A stretch of DNA of 64,000 nucleotides from the NCBI RefSeq assembly GCF_002368195.1, contig NZ_AP018178.1, forward strand, positions 2,624,791 through 2,688,790, read 5' to 3'. The stretch is from Calothrix sp. NIES-2100. GTDB lineage: Bacteria > Cyanobacteriota > Cyanobacteriia > Cyanobacteriales > Nostocaceae. A model generated the notes under the pieces. It had not been told where the DNA came from. It did not search any database and saw nothing but the letters and a program-made list of their open reading frames with translations. Positions 44,839-54,129 of this stretch are shown here, piece after piece (within the stretch, counting starts at the first letter, position 1; every line of letters begins with the position of its first letter). Made by a program: the position numbers and the translations under genes.

Positions 44839-45534
44839 ATGAAAGAAATATTTTTCTGCCCAGAAGAATCTAATTTCTACTCAAATTGTTTAGAAAACTT
44901 AGTTTTGAGAAATTGCCAAAATCCTGAGTCAATTGTTGAATTTGGTTCCGGCGATGGTAGCCCAGTCATCAACTCCTTACTGAGAAATAAATTTGAGGGA
45001 GTCATCCAGGGATTTGAATTAAATACCTCTGCTTGGAAAGCTGCAAATTTAACCATTGATGAATATAACCTCACCGACAAATATATCATCAATAATTCCT
45101 GTCTCTTTAAATCTGATAAACCTGAAGCTAAATATCTCGTCGCTAATCCGCCCTATCTCCCTGCACCAGATCCAGATATTTATATGCCATTATTATTTGG
45201 TGGCATAGATGGCGCTACAGTCACCAATAATCTGTTGTCTTTGGGTTATGAAAACGTGCTAGTTTTAATTTCTAGTTATTCTAACCCTAATAGTACCATA
45301 GAACAGGCAAAAGATTATGGATATACAGTGAACAATTTTGTCGTTCTCCCGCTCAAATTTGGTCATTATAGCTCCGAGCCAAAAGTTAAACAGCACATTG
45401 AAGAATTGCGGAAACACAAAATGGCATTTTATTCTGGTGAATATTACTTTTTGGCTGGAGTTTTATTTACTAGATGCCAAAATAATCAAACTGATTTATC
45501 TCAAGAACTAGCTCAGGTATTAACGAGTTTGTAA
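44839..45534 (+). CDS. SAM-dependent methyltransferase with NPPY motif
   Basis: 231 residues. GAGGT lies seven bases before the ATG. SAM motif I is VEFGSGDGS (33-41) and motif IV is VANPPYLPAPD (101-111). The NPPY signature is typical of enzymes that methylate nitrogen of planar groups (amides as in PrmC, adenine, or small molecules). It lacks the N-terminal helical domain of PrmC, so the substrate is open. It is 120 bp downstream of the haem-oxygenase-like gene. Confidence 0.78.
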   Translation: MKEIFFCPEESNFYSNCLENLVLRNCQNPESIVEFGSGDGSPVINSLLRNKFEGVIQGFELNTSAWKAANLTIDEYNLTDKYIINNSCLFKSDKPEAKYLVANPPYLPAPDPDIYMPLLFGGIDGATVTNNLLSLGYENVLVLISSYSNPNSTIEQAKDYGYTVNNFVVLPLKFGHYSSEPKVKQHIEELRKHKMAFYSGEYYFLAGVLFTRCQNNQTDLSQELAQVLTSL

Positions 45535-45751
45535 TTATATACTTTCGGAAGTAAAATACAGCAAATCTTCTAGTAGAGACGTTTCATCAAAAGTCTCTAC
45601 TAAGCTGATGTGCAGCTAAATTATATAAGTCAAAAACGCAAAATAATTGTAGTGCGGGCTTCTTGCGCGCGTCTTATATACAAATTAGATGCATCGCAGC
45701 TTAGCTATGTAGCAGCAAAATTTTATCAAGATTTGGTCTGATATTTGAGAC

Positions 45752-46864
45752 TCAAACTCTAAATTGAGAGTAAGTATTCTTCAATACTGCTTCTATAGAA
45801 CCTAATTGCTGATAATCTTGGATTAGTTGTTGAGATGGTGTTTCTCGTTTATTCAATTTAACTTTCAGAGGCATTAATAAATCTCGATCGGGGTCATCTT
45901 TTAGAGCAAATTCTGCCGCTTGTAACACCTGAGTTGCAGCCAAAAATATCTCTTCATTATCAAATCCTGCTTTGGCGGAAACTTGGTGTAAACCTGCATC
46001 GGGAATAGTCGCTCTACCTAACAAAGATTCATCTAAAACTAAGCCTTTTAACAAAGCTAACAAAGCTGCATAAAGTGAAAAGTCATCACAGCTATCAAAA
46101 GCCTTAAATTCAATGCGACCCACTTCGGCTGGGATGCGTGCAACTTTTGTCAAAGAAGGAACACTCGAAATAATTTGTTCTGCTGTTTCAACAAAAACCA
46201 ACGTTGCTGACCTTTTCCCAGTTCTGACAAAAGTTCTCACCGAAAGTCCTGACCACAAACCGCCATCATAAAAAGGCGCACTATAACTAAAAGGAACTAT
46301 ATAGGGGCTGTAATAAGTCAACTTTTTACCAATATCAATTAGCTTTTCTCCCGACAAATCTGCTACGGAAATATTTAAATCTGGGCCGTATGTCACCATG
46401 TAAATATTAGCAGTATGTTCATCAGGATAAGCTTGGAGATATTTTTTCTCATAATCATTTAATGGTGGTTGCGGTTCAAAAACAATTTTGTAGGGATTAA
46501 AACTAGTCAATACAGGTAAGAAACCATAATCAGCAGCGACATCGCGTAGTAAGAGAAAACTTGCTGATAATTCATTAATTGCACCTTGAATATCAGAGTG
46601 TATAGTAGTTCTAATTTCGATACCTTTAGGTAAGCAGTCAATTACCTTATCAGAGTCAGCAAATCTTTCAAACCCCTCAATATACCATCTTTTTGTTTTA
46701 ATTCCAGCATCCCCAACCCGTAATTGTCCATAATCATTGGGGTATGTCGGTAACCTTTCGACAATTTGGCTAAAATCAGCAAACTTTGTATTTTCAAAAT
46801 CAGCAAACTTTCCTGCTTGATTCAGGAAAGCAACTTCATGTTCAATACCGAAAAAAAACATCAT
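45752..46864 (-). CDS. Glutamate-cysteine ligase (GCS2)-like carboxylate-amine ligase
   Basis: 370 residues from the ATG at 46864, chosen for TAGGAAT six bases before it; a longer frame begins at 46900. The N-terminal FFGIEHEVAFL fits the G(I/V)E.E motif that opens GCS2-type ligases. Other features are KGIEIRTTIHSDI, VPFSYSAPFYDGG and GRIEFKAFDSCDDFSLYAALLALLKGL. It would couple ATP hydrolysis to an amide bond between a carboxylate and an amine. It is not obviously the housekeeping gshA. It is convergent with the methyltransferase gene. Confidence 0.65.
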   Translation of the reverse strand: MMFFFGIEHEVAFLNQAGKFADFENTKFADFSQIVERLPTYPNDYGQLRVGDAGIKTKRWYIEGFERFADSDKVIDCLPKGIEIRTTIHSDIQGAINELSASFLLLRDVAADYGFLPVLTSFNPYKIVFEPQPPLNDYEKKYLQAYPDEHTANIYMVTYGPDLNISVADLSGEKLIDIGKKLTYYSPYIVPFSYSAPFYDGGLWSGLSVRTFVRTGKRSATLVFVETAEQIISSVPSLTKVARIPAEVGRIEFKAFDSCDDFSLYAALLALLKGLVLDESLLGRATIPDAGLHQVSAKAGFDNEEIFLAATQVLQAAEFALKDDPDRDLLMPLKVKLNKRETPSQQLIQDYQQLGSIEAVLKNTYSQFRV

Positions 46865-47358
46865 TATATTCCTACCTAAGATATTTGAAGTTAATCGCAA
46901 TCTGATGCTTAGTAATAAAACAGGAAATATTTCAGATCACATCTTGAAGCCATCCCAAATATATGAATTTCCGGATGCTACTTGAGGTAGTTTTGTACAG
47001 AGTTGCAGAAAATTGCTGTTTATGCCAGCCATCTGAGAGAGATTTGCAACAATGATTGTATCAAAGATGTAATATTTTCTGCAATAACCACAGTAAATTG
47101 AGGTTAGAGTCAGATCTAATCTGCTTTTTGAGACTATAAACCTACAAAAACTAACTTAACTCTAGAGAGTTTAAGTAGAAATATTCTCAATCTTTTTTTA
47201 ATAAGCTCGGAAATTTTAAAAATTCTTTTTCCCTGTTCATACATTTATTTTCTCTCTAGGGCTGAAAAAACCAATTATCACAGCCGCTAAAGTTAAATAT
47301 GTAGCAGTTTAGTTTCCTTGAAGGTAGCTTACTATGTACTGTATGGACTGAGGACAGC
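46865..47358. other. Intergenic region between divergent genes
   Basis: About 490 bp with no gene. An imperfect palindrome ACTTAACTCTAGAGAGTTTAAG (split ACTTAACTC / GAGTTTAAG) at 47154-47175 could be a regulatory site. The rest is featureless AT-rich sequence. Confidence 0.4.
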
Positions 47359-48090
47359 TTGAGGTATGAGTTTATGAAAAGTGTCGTTCAATCCCCCTAC
47401 AGTAGTGAACAAGTAGCCGCTTGGTTGCGTGGATTGCTCACTATTGCTTTAGCAGATGGTGACTTTGACCCTCATGAACAGCAATTGATTGCTAGTATCA
47501 CCGAAAACGAATTAGCTCCCAGCATTAACTTTGATTCGCTGGAAGTGATCACACCAGAGGAATTAGCCGCAATTTTGGGTAAAGGGACATCAGCAGCGGA
47601 AAATTTCTTACGCACAGCAGTCATGGTCGCGATCGCCGATGGAATATATTCTCCCAGTGAAGACCAAGTTTTGCAACAGTTGTGCCAAGCCCTAGGAGAA
47701 CCAAAGGACTTAATTGAAGCCCTGCGCCACACCCTAGAACACACAGAACATCTAGATCCGGCGATAGAAGGTTTCCTCCAAAAAGACGCATCCGCCCAAC
47801 CTTCCATCACAATTGGGCCCCATGTCCCGCCCCATGATGCACTCAACCCCGTACGCGATTGGTTAGATAGACTTGATATTCAAGACCCTAGAGTTGCTCG
47901 CTTTTTATGTAAAATGATTCCGTCCCAATGTCCCTTTGAACGGGATGTCAAGCTATTTGGACGCAAAATCGTGCATATTCCGCCATTATGTAAAATTAAC
48001 CCCCTGTATGAACAAATGGTAGGTTTACGTTTTCGCGCCCTCTCCTATTTGGCAGATGACTGTGGAGAGGATATTTCACCATATATTTAG
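47359..48090 (+). CDS. TerB-like + Mo-dependent nitrogenase C-terminal domain protein
   Basis: 243 residues; an ATG at 47374 is an alternative start. The N-terminal half (about 10-130) resembles a tellurite-resistance TerB-type helical domain, with two ALADGDFDPHEQQL / AIADGIYSPSEDQVL repeats. The C-terminal half (about 158-243) matches the cyanobacterial Mo-nitro_C domain: NPVRDWLDRLDIQDPRVARFL (split at DI), MIPSQCPFERDVKLFGRKI, HIPPLCKINPLYEQM, RFRALSYLADDCGED. Despite the name, the family occurs outside nif clusters and its role is unclear. No nif gene is nearby. Confidence 0.85.
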   Translation: MRYEFMKSVVQSPYSSEQVAAWLRGLLTIALADGDFDPHEQQLIASITENELAPSINFDSLEVITPEELAAILGKGTSAAENFLRTAVMVAIADGIYSPSEDQVLQQLCQALGEPKDLIEALRHTLEHTEHLDPAIEGFLQKDASAQPSITIGPHVPPHDALNPVRDWLDRLDIQDPRVARFLCKMIPSQCPFERDVKLFGRKIVHIPPLCKINPLYEQMVGLRFRALSYLADDCGEDISPYI

Positions 48091-48092
48091 TT

Positions 48093-48284
48093 AATAGTCA
48101 TTAGTCATTGGTCATTAGTCATTGGTCATTAATTCTCCTTGGTCTAGCACTGGTGTGAGCGCAGCATGAGCGACGTTGATTGCGTTACCCTGCGGATGAT
48201 GCACAAAAATCATCAAGGACAACTGACAACTGACAACTGACCATTGACCATTGACTATTGACCAATGACAAATGACTATTGACT
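48093..48284. repeat. Heptameric repeats upstream of obgE
   Basis: Two runs: TTAGTCATTGGTCATT units at 48093-48130 and TGACAAC/TGACCAT/TGACTAT units at 48219-48284, separated by a GCGCAGCATGAGCGACGTTG tract. Similar TGACAAA-type runs occur near 7620, 12364, 20937, 35320 and 57795. Confidence 0.85.
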
Positions 48285-48288
48285 AACT

Positions 48289-49317
48289 ATGCAATTTATC
48301 GATCAAGCAGTAATTGAAGTAGAAGCTGGTAAAGGCGGCGATGGAATTGTCGCCTTTCGCCGTGAGAAATATGTCCCCGCTGGTGGCCCTTCTGGTGGTA
48401 ATGGCGGAAGAGGTGGTTCAATAATTTTTGTGGCTGTGGAAAACCTGCAAACTTTGCTAGATTTCCGCTATAACCACCTGTTTAAAGCAGAAAACGGCGA
48501 ACGTGGCGGCCCAAATAATTGTACTGGCGCAAATGGCAAAGATTTAATTGTCGAAGTTCCTTGTGGTACTGCTATTTATGATGCCTCAACAGGCGCTTTA
48601 CTAGAAGATTTAACCGCACCTGGACAACGTTTTCGGGTGGCTGAAGGCGGTAAAGGTGGATTGGGAAATCAGCATTTCTTGAGTAACCGTAACCGCGCCC
48701 CAGAATACGCCCTCCCTGGACTACCAGGAGAAATGAAAGTGCTGCGCTTGGAATTGAAACTTTTGGCTGAGGTGGGAATTATTGGCTTACCAAATGCTGG
48801 TAAATCTACCTTAATTTCATCACTCTCCGCCGCACGCCCGAAAATCGCTGACTATCCTTTTACTACCCTAATACCAAATTTAGGTGTAGTTCGTAAACCT
48901 AGTGGGGATGGTACAGTTTTTGCTGATATTCCCGGATTGATTGAAGGGGCTTCTCATGGGGCGGGTTTAGGACACGATTTTTTACGCCACATTGAACGCA
49001 CAAGGGTGCTGCTACACTTAGTTGATGCTACAAGTGAAGATGTGGTGGGTGACTTCATGACAATTCAGCAAGAATTACAAGCCTACGGAAGAGGTTTAGC
49101 AGAACGTCCGCAAATTTTAGCACTGAATAAAATTGATGCAGTTGACCGGGAAACGGTAGATTTAGAGGCATTAGCTACTGAATTAAATCATCGTTCCTTC
49201 GCTAAGGTTTTCTTAATTTCAGCAGTCACCCGCATTGGCTTAGATACAATGTTACAAGAAATTTGGGGAATTCTTGACCAAATTAATGCTGCCGAAGAAG
49301 TGGAAGTATTAGGTTAG
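48289..49317 (+). CDS. obgE: GTPase ObgE/CgtA
   Basis: 342 residues. The Gly-rich Obg fold fills 1-158 (EAGKGGDGIVAFRREKYVP, GGPSGGNGGRGGSI, NGERGGPNNCTGANGKD). The GTPase domain has G1 GLPNAGKST (about 165-173), G3 DIPGLIEG, G4 NKID and G5 SAV. There is no C-terminal OCT extension, as in other cyanobacterial versions. It is a ribosome-associated GTPase in 50S assembly and stress response. The Uma2 gene starts 10 bp downstream. Confidence 0.96.
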   Translation: MQFIDQAVIEVEAGKGGDGIVAFRREKYVPAGGPSGGNGGRGGSIIFVAVENLQTLLDFRYNHLFKAENGERGGPNNCTGANGKDLIVEVPCGTAIYDASTGALLEDLTAPGQRFRVAEGGKGGLGNQHFLSNRNRAPEYALPGLPGEMKVLRLELKLLAEVGIIGLPNAGKSTLISSLSAARPKIADYPFTTLIPNLGVVRKPSGDGTVFADIPGLIEGASHGAGLGHDFLRHIERTRVLLHLVDATSEDVVGDFMTIQQELQAYGRGLAERPQILALNKIDAVDRETVDLEALATELNHRSFAKVFLISAVTRIGLDTMLQEIWGILDQINAAEEVEVLG

Positions 49318-49327
49318 GTGAAATCCA

Positions 49328-49915
49328 ATGACTATTGCACAGACACAACGATATTATTCACCTGAAGAATACCTTGAATTAGAGGTTAATTCTGAGGAAC
49401 GCCATGAATATATTGATGGGCAAATTATCCCTATGACAGGTGGAACACCAAATCACAACAAACTTGCTGGTAACTTGTACGCTGCAATTCTTTTTGCTCT
49501 CAAGCGTCAGCCTTATGAAGTGTATTATACCGACCAGCGTCTATGGATTCCTAACAGGCAAATTCACACTTACCCTGATGTGATGATCGTCAAAACTCCT
49601 TTGGAGTATAAGGAAGGAAGAAGAGATACGTTGATAAATCCAGTATTTATTGCTGAGGTGTTATCAAAATCCACCAAAAGTTATGACAGAGATGAAAAGT
49701 TTGCAGCTTATCGGACAATTCCTAGCTTTCAAGAGTATGTTCTAATTGACCAATATAAGATGCATGTTGAACAATACTTTAAAACCGAAAATAATAAATG
49801 GATATTTTCGGAATATGAAGATGGCGATGTAATTTTATCCCTGGCTTCTGTTTCTTTTCAAATTACTCTGGCGGATATTTACGATAAGGTAGATTTTAAT
49901 GTGGAAGAAGAGTAA
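49328..49915 (+). CDS. Uma2-family (DUF820) putative restriction-like endonuclease
   Basis: 195 residues. AGGTGA precedes the ATG. It shows the Uma2 pattern: YYSPEEYLELE, HEYIDGQIIPMTGGT, Asp84 in TYPDVMIV, and Glu110/Lys114 in AEVLSKST, which form the PD-(D/E)XK nuclease core. These proteins are abundant in cyanobacteria and of uncertain role. It is tightly linked to obgE, so probably co-transcribed by chance or read-through. Confidence 0.9.
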   Translation: MTIAQTQRYYSPEEYLELEVNSEERHEYIDGQIIPMTGGTPNHNKLAGNLYAAILFALKRQPYEVYYTDQRLWIPNRQIHTYPDVMIVKTPLEYKEGRRDTLINPVFIAEVLSKSTKSYDRDEKFAAYRTIPSFQEYVLIDQYKMHVEQYFKTENNKWIFSEYEDGDVILSLASVSFQITLADIYDKVDFNVEEE

Positions 49916-49937
49916 GTAGACAAGGCAAAAATTACTC

Positions 49938-51065
49938 CTAAACTTTGAGAAACCAGCGTTGGCGATACATAATTATTGCAACGAGCAACCATAAAAGGAC
50001 GGTAACAAGCGCAAATAAAAATGAACCGTTGAAGGTTCCAGCCCAAGAAGCAAAAACATTCTGGTAAATCCAATTGTAGGTGCTGGGGGCTTTTTCACCA
50101 GTACCGATGTTGGTTTTAACTAAGATTTTAATCAATAAAACCGACGCCACGAAAAGAGCGATCGCATTTAAGCCCATAATTTCAAATGGTTTACTCCAGC
50201 GCTTTATCCGCCGCACTTCGATAAGTTCGTAACAAGCAGCTAGCAACAGCAACGCCCAACCACTGGTAAACACAACATAGGAACTCGTCCAGATTTTTTT
50301 GTTAATTGGAAATGTCCACCCCCACGCCCAACCAACAATTAAGCAGCCAACGCCAAATAACGCCAAACCAATACTCGTACGTGATTGTACAGGCTGCGAG
50401 CGTATCCATTGCCCAGAAAAATAGCCAGCTAATACGCTGACAATAGCCGGAATAGTACTGAAAAGTCCTTCAGGGTCGCCCAGGAAATTGAACCCATCAC
50501 CTTTATACAGATGAACTTTCGGTATAATTAATCTATCAACATAAGCGCCAAAATTTCCTGACCGCGTCAAAACTCCCGAACCATAACCAGGTACAGGTAC
50601 ATACATCATCGCCAACCAATAGCCGATGAGTAGTACAGCCGCCAATATCCATTGACCTTTACGCGGTAACTTGAGGACTGTTAAGGAAGCAAATAGATAA
50701 GCGAGACTGATTCTTTGTAGTACTCCCATCAGCCGAATACTGCTCAAATCGAAAGTCCAAATCCCCTGATTCCAAAAACCGTTGAGTAGCAAACCCAAAG
50801 CAAAGAGAATCGCAGCGCGGCGCAAAATCCGCCAGTAAACAGCCGATTGGGGTTTTTCACCTTCAGTGTACTTTGACAGCGAAAATGTCATCGCCACACC
50901 GATAATAAACAGAAAAAAGGGAAATACCAAATCAGTAGGCGTGCAGCCGTGCCAATCAGCATGAGCCAAGGGAGGATAGACATCATCTGCTACTCCCGCC
51001 ATGTTGACGAGAATCATCAGAGCAATGGTAATACCACGAAAAACATCAAGTGAAGTCAGGCGCAT
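49938..51065 (-). CDS. HGSNAT/DUF5009-like membrane acyltransferase
   Basis: 375 residues from the ATG at 51065. A start at 51098 with AGGAG would add 11 residues, but family members begin near MRLTSLDVFRGITIA. There are about ten membrane spans. RLTSLDVFRGITIALMILVN and DLVFPFFLFIIGVAMTFSL are hallmarks of the heparan-alpha-glucosaminide N-acetyltransferase-like family, and an early His in HADWHGCTPTD is the probable acyl-carrying or catalytic residue. It would transfer an acyl group across the membrane to a sugar. It is convergent with the Uma2 gene. Confidence 0.82.
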   Translation of the reverse strand: MRLTSLDVFRGITIALMILVNMAGVADDVYPPLAHADWHGCTPTDLVFPFFLFIIGVAMTFSLSKYTEGEKPQSAVYWRILRRAAILFALGLLLNGFWNQGIWTFDLSSIRLMGVLQRISLAYLFASLTVLKLPRKGQWILAAVLLIGYWLAMMYVPVPGYGSGVLTRSGNFGAYVDRLIIPKVHLYKGDGFNFLGDPEGLFSTIPAIVSVLAGYFSGQWIRSQPVQSRTSIGLALFGVGCLIVGWAWGWTFPINKKIWTSSYVVFTSGWALLLLAACYELIEVRRIKRWSKPFEIMGLNAIALFVASVLLIKILVKTNIGTGEKAPSTYNWIYQNVFASWAGTFNGSFLFALVTVLLWLLVAIIMYRQRWFLKV

Positions 51066-51464
51066 AGCAGGAAATTTGTCTTTTGAAGATCTACACATTA
51101 CTCCTGCTGTTGCAGACGAGCAAGGAAAGTTTCTAGACCAACATACAAGTTAAAATATCGTAAAGGATTAAGCAAACGAACCTTGGCTAGTAAGTACTGT
51201 TCTTGGCTGGAGTTTTGCGTCAATCAGTAGGTGTTTGACAGCAACAGCAAAATTTTGCGCCTCAAAAGCTTACCCCTTTTGGTTTTGAACCATTTTTACC
51301 TATTTTGAGGTTGAAGCAAATTCCCTAACCCTTGTTGTACAAGCTTTTGAAGGATTTTCGCCATGACACCCTTGACAAACCAATGCCCCAAAAGCTACTT
51401 TGATTTCAGGTTGACGCAACTGTACCTTGAAAACCAAATATATCAATGCTTCCAACTCCGGGCG
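51066..51464 (+). promoter_or_regulatory. Probable CRISPR leader region
   Basis: The 400 bp before the first repeat hold no gene. The segment nearest the array (about 51390-51464) includes ACCTTGAAAACCAAATATAT, a leader-like AT-rich stretch. Orientation is inferred from repeats that end ATTGAAAC on the plus strand, the usual 5' handle of processed crRNA. Confidence 0.5.
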
Positions 51465-53294
51465 ATTGCAATTACAATTAATCCCTATTAGGGATTGAAA
51501 CGTTTTACAAACACTTTTACTTCCTGCTCTTGTAAAAAATTGCAATTACAATTAATCCCTATTAGGGATTGAAACTTGCTTATTATTCCCATTTCCTCAT
51601 AAAAAGAAACCACATTGCAATTACAATTAATCCCTATTAGGGATTGAAACTAAACTTTTCATCAGCATCATTAATGACTTGGATATATTGCAATTACAAT
51701 TAATCCCTATTAGGGATTGAAACCAGCATATTTGAGTTTATCAGCATTCAATCGTTTATATTGCAATTACAATTAATCCCTATTAGGGATTGAAACCAGG
51801 TAACTAAACCTAAAGGTGAACTCATAGACGCATTGCAATTACAATTAATCCCTATTAGGGATTGAAACATCTATCAGGTATTGCTAGGCTTAACGCATCA
51901 ACAATTGCAATTACAATTAATCCCTATTAGGGATTGAAACTGAATCCGGTAGACTCCAACTCGACAGATTCACATTGCAATTACAATTAATCCCTATTAG
52001 GGATTGAAACCGATACTGGTAAATCGCCATTGGAAGGGGTGAATTGCAATTACAATTAATCCCTATTAGGGATTGAAACCAAAAAGCAAAGGCTAATATG
52101 ACAAATCCTACGATTGCAATTACAATTAATCCCTATTAGGGATTGAAACATACTTAGAACTAGACATGTGTGCAACCGGAAGCCAATTATTGCAATTACA
52201 ATTAATCCCTATTAGGGATTGAAACCCATTTTTCTAGAAGCTCTACAAATATACTATCCATTGCAATTACAATTAATCCCTATTAGGGATTGAAACTTTG
52301 CCCATGACCTTACAGAGGAAATCTAGATAATTGCAATTACAATTAATCCCTATTAGGGATTGAAACCTCTGAGTACTGTTCATTGCAGGATTTGAACAAC
52401 AAATTGCAATTACAATTAATCCCTATTAGGGATTGAAACGAACGGATTGTAGAGAATGCATCCGTCAACGTAGATTGCAATTACAATTAATCCCTATTAG
52501 GGATTGAAACAAGGAAATAAACGCCAAAGCATCTGCAATGGGTAATTGCAATTACAATTAATCCCTATTAGGGATTGAAACTCGGCTTTGTGTGGCGGTA
52601 CTGCTTTCATATTTTATTGCAATTACAATTAATCCCTATTAGGGATTGAAACCCGAAAACAACAAAACCCTTCGACACAAAAATCCGATTGCAATTACAA
52701 TTAATCCCTATTAGGGATTGAAACAATTGTACTAACATCGCTGGCGATCGCTTTTGAATTGCAATTACAATTAATCCCTATTAGGGATTGAAACTTCGTC
52801 TATCTTGATACTCATTTGAGCAGTTCGCCATTGCAATTACAATTAATCCCTATTAGGGATTGAAACCTCGTTTCTGTATTTACAAAATGATTATGGCACA
52901 CCATTGCAATTACAATTAATCCCTATTAGGGATTGAAACCAAATATAGCTTTCACATATCTCCTACTAAACAAAAAATTGCAATTACAATTAAGTAGATC
53001 AACCTAAATAAATATAATATGTTTTGTCATTGCGAGGAACGAAGCAATCGCAAAGACTGGGATTGCTTCGTCGTTCCTCCTCGTTTGGATTAAGCCTTTA
53101 TAAAATGGCTAAAAGAATCGCAAAGACTGGGATTGCTTCGTCGTTCCTCCTCGCAATGACATCTTACATTTAATTATGTTGACCTACTTACAATTAATCC
53201 CTATTAGGGATTGAAACGCCACAATAGAAAAGCCGGGGTAGCCCTGCGGCGACTGAGATTGCAATTACAATTAATCCCTATTAGGGATTGAAAC
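51465..53294 (+). CRISPR. CRISPR array, 23 identical 37-bp repeats
   Basis: The repeat reads ATTGCAATTACAATTAAT + CCCTATTAGGGATTGAAAC. It has an internal ATCCCTA/TAGGGAT hairpin and ends in ATTGAAAC. Repeats start at 51465, 51539, 51614, 51687, 51760, 51832, 51904, 51974, 52043, 52113, 52189, 52260, 52330, 52403, 52474, 52545, 52616, 52688, 52758, 52830, 52903, 52977 (split by a MITE) and 53258. The 22 spacers are 32-40 nt. All repeats are identical, including the last. No cas gene lies in the window, so processing must use Cas proteins encoded elsewhere. The repeat type resembles cyanobacterial I-D/III arrays (inference). Confidence 0.99.
52994..53187. mobile_element. 194-bp MITE inserted in a CRISPR repeat
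   Basis: The 22nd repeat is cut after its 17th base. The insert begins GTAGATCAACCTAAAT and ends with the imperfect inverse ATTATGTTGACCTAC. It is flanked on both sides by the direct repeat TTACAATTAA (52984-52993 and 53188-53197), a 10-bp target duplication. Inside are two partial copies of a hairpin AGCAATC...GATTGCTTCGTCGTTCC. There is no coding capacity, so it was mobilised in trans. Confidence 0.92.
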
Positions 53295-53354
53295 TCGTGC
53301 AATCAATTAAAATAGTTGTTTGTGCAATTATCAATTTGGAATTTTTTAATACCC

Positions 53355-53816
53355 ATGCCAGTTAAAGTAGGAGATACTGCACCTGACTTCAGCTTACCTG
53401 CCCAAAACGACTCAACGGTAAGCTTGAGAGACTTTCGGGGCAAAAATGCTGTAGTTCTGTATTTTTATCCCAAAGACGATACACCAGGATGTACTGCTGA
53501 ATCTTGCGCTTTTCGCGATCAGTATGAAGTGTTTAAAAACGCCGGCGCTGAAGTGATTGGTGTCAGTGGTGACTCTAGCGAGTCCCATCAAAAATTTGCT
53601 GCGAAGTACAATCTACAATTTACGCTCTTAAGTGACAAAGGCGACCAAGTACGGAAACTATACGGTGCAACCGCTGCCTTTGGTTTGTTCCCTGGACGGG
53701 TGACTTACGTTATCGATCAACAGGGAGTTGTGCAATATGTCTTTGATTCAATGTTTAATTTTCAAGGGCACGTTGAAGAAGCGTTGAAAACATTGCAACA
53801 ACTCGCAGCTAAATAG
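53355..53816 (+). CDS. bcp: Peroxiredoxin Q / BCP thiol peroxidase
   Basis: 153 residues from the ATG at 53355 (MPVKVGDTAPDFSLP). A longer frame from 53316 is unlikely. The peroxidatic Cys46 lies in DDTPGCTAESC and the resolving Cys51 five residues on, the PrxQ type. It reduces hydroperoxides with thioredoxin as electron donor. The start is 60 bp after the last CRISPR repeat, so array read-through could reach it. Confidence 0.95.
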   Translation: MPVKVGDTAPDFSLPAQNDSTVSLRDFRGKNAVVLYFYPKDDTPGCTAESCAFRDQYEVFKNAGAEVIGVSGDSSESHQKFAAKYNLQFTLLSDKGDQVRKLYGATAAFGLFPGRVTYVIDQQGVVQYVFDSMFNFQGHVEEALKTLQQLAAK

Positions 53817-53899
53817 GGCATGGGGCATTGGGCATTGGGCATGGGGCATTTCTTATTTATCTCCCTTGTCTCCCTCATCCCCCTCATCCCCCTCATCCC
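53817..53899. repeat. Tandem GGGCATT and CCTCATC short repeats
   Basis: GGGCATGGGGCATTGGGCAT units (53817-53850) are followed by CTCATCCCC units (53872-53899), directly before the MITE. They are intergenic filler of the type also found inside the caspase-STAND gene. Confidence 0.8.
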
Positions 53900-54119
53900 C
53901 TAGGGCGTGTTTTCAAACTACTCGTTTAGCCTTCTAAATTTCTCGATCCCCCTAAATCCCCCTTAAAAAGGGGGACTTTGAGAGTCTTTTCGTCGCTAGT
54001 GCTTATCTAACCGAAGCCAACTTTGAGGCACGCCCTTAAAAAGGGGGACTTTGAGAGTCTTTTCGCCCCCCTTTTTAAGGGGGGTAGGGGGGATCTAAGA
54101 CTTTGAAAACACGCCCTAG
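53900..54119. mobile_element. 220-bp MITE with perfect 18-bp TIRs
   Basis: CTAGGGCGTGTTTTCAAA (53900-53917) and TTTGAAAACACGCCCTAG (54102-54119) are exact inverses. Reading the ends as TA + GGGCGTG... suggests TA target duplication, as used by IS630/mariner-type transposases. The interior has CCCCCTTAAAAAGGGGG hairpins and a duplicated GGGGGACTTTGAGAGTCTTTTCG. No ORF is present. A single matching TIR occurs at 34578. Confidence 0.85.
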
Positions 54120-54129
54120 CCCCTAGCCC

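Noticed and set aside
53316..53354. Longer start for bcp
   Set aside because: Non-ATG start directly after the CRISPR array; family members begin at MPVKVGD (53355).
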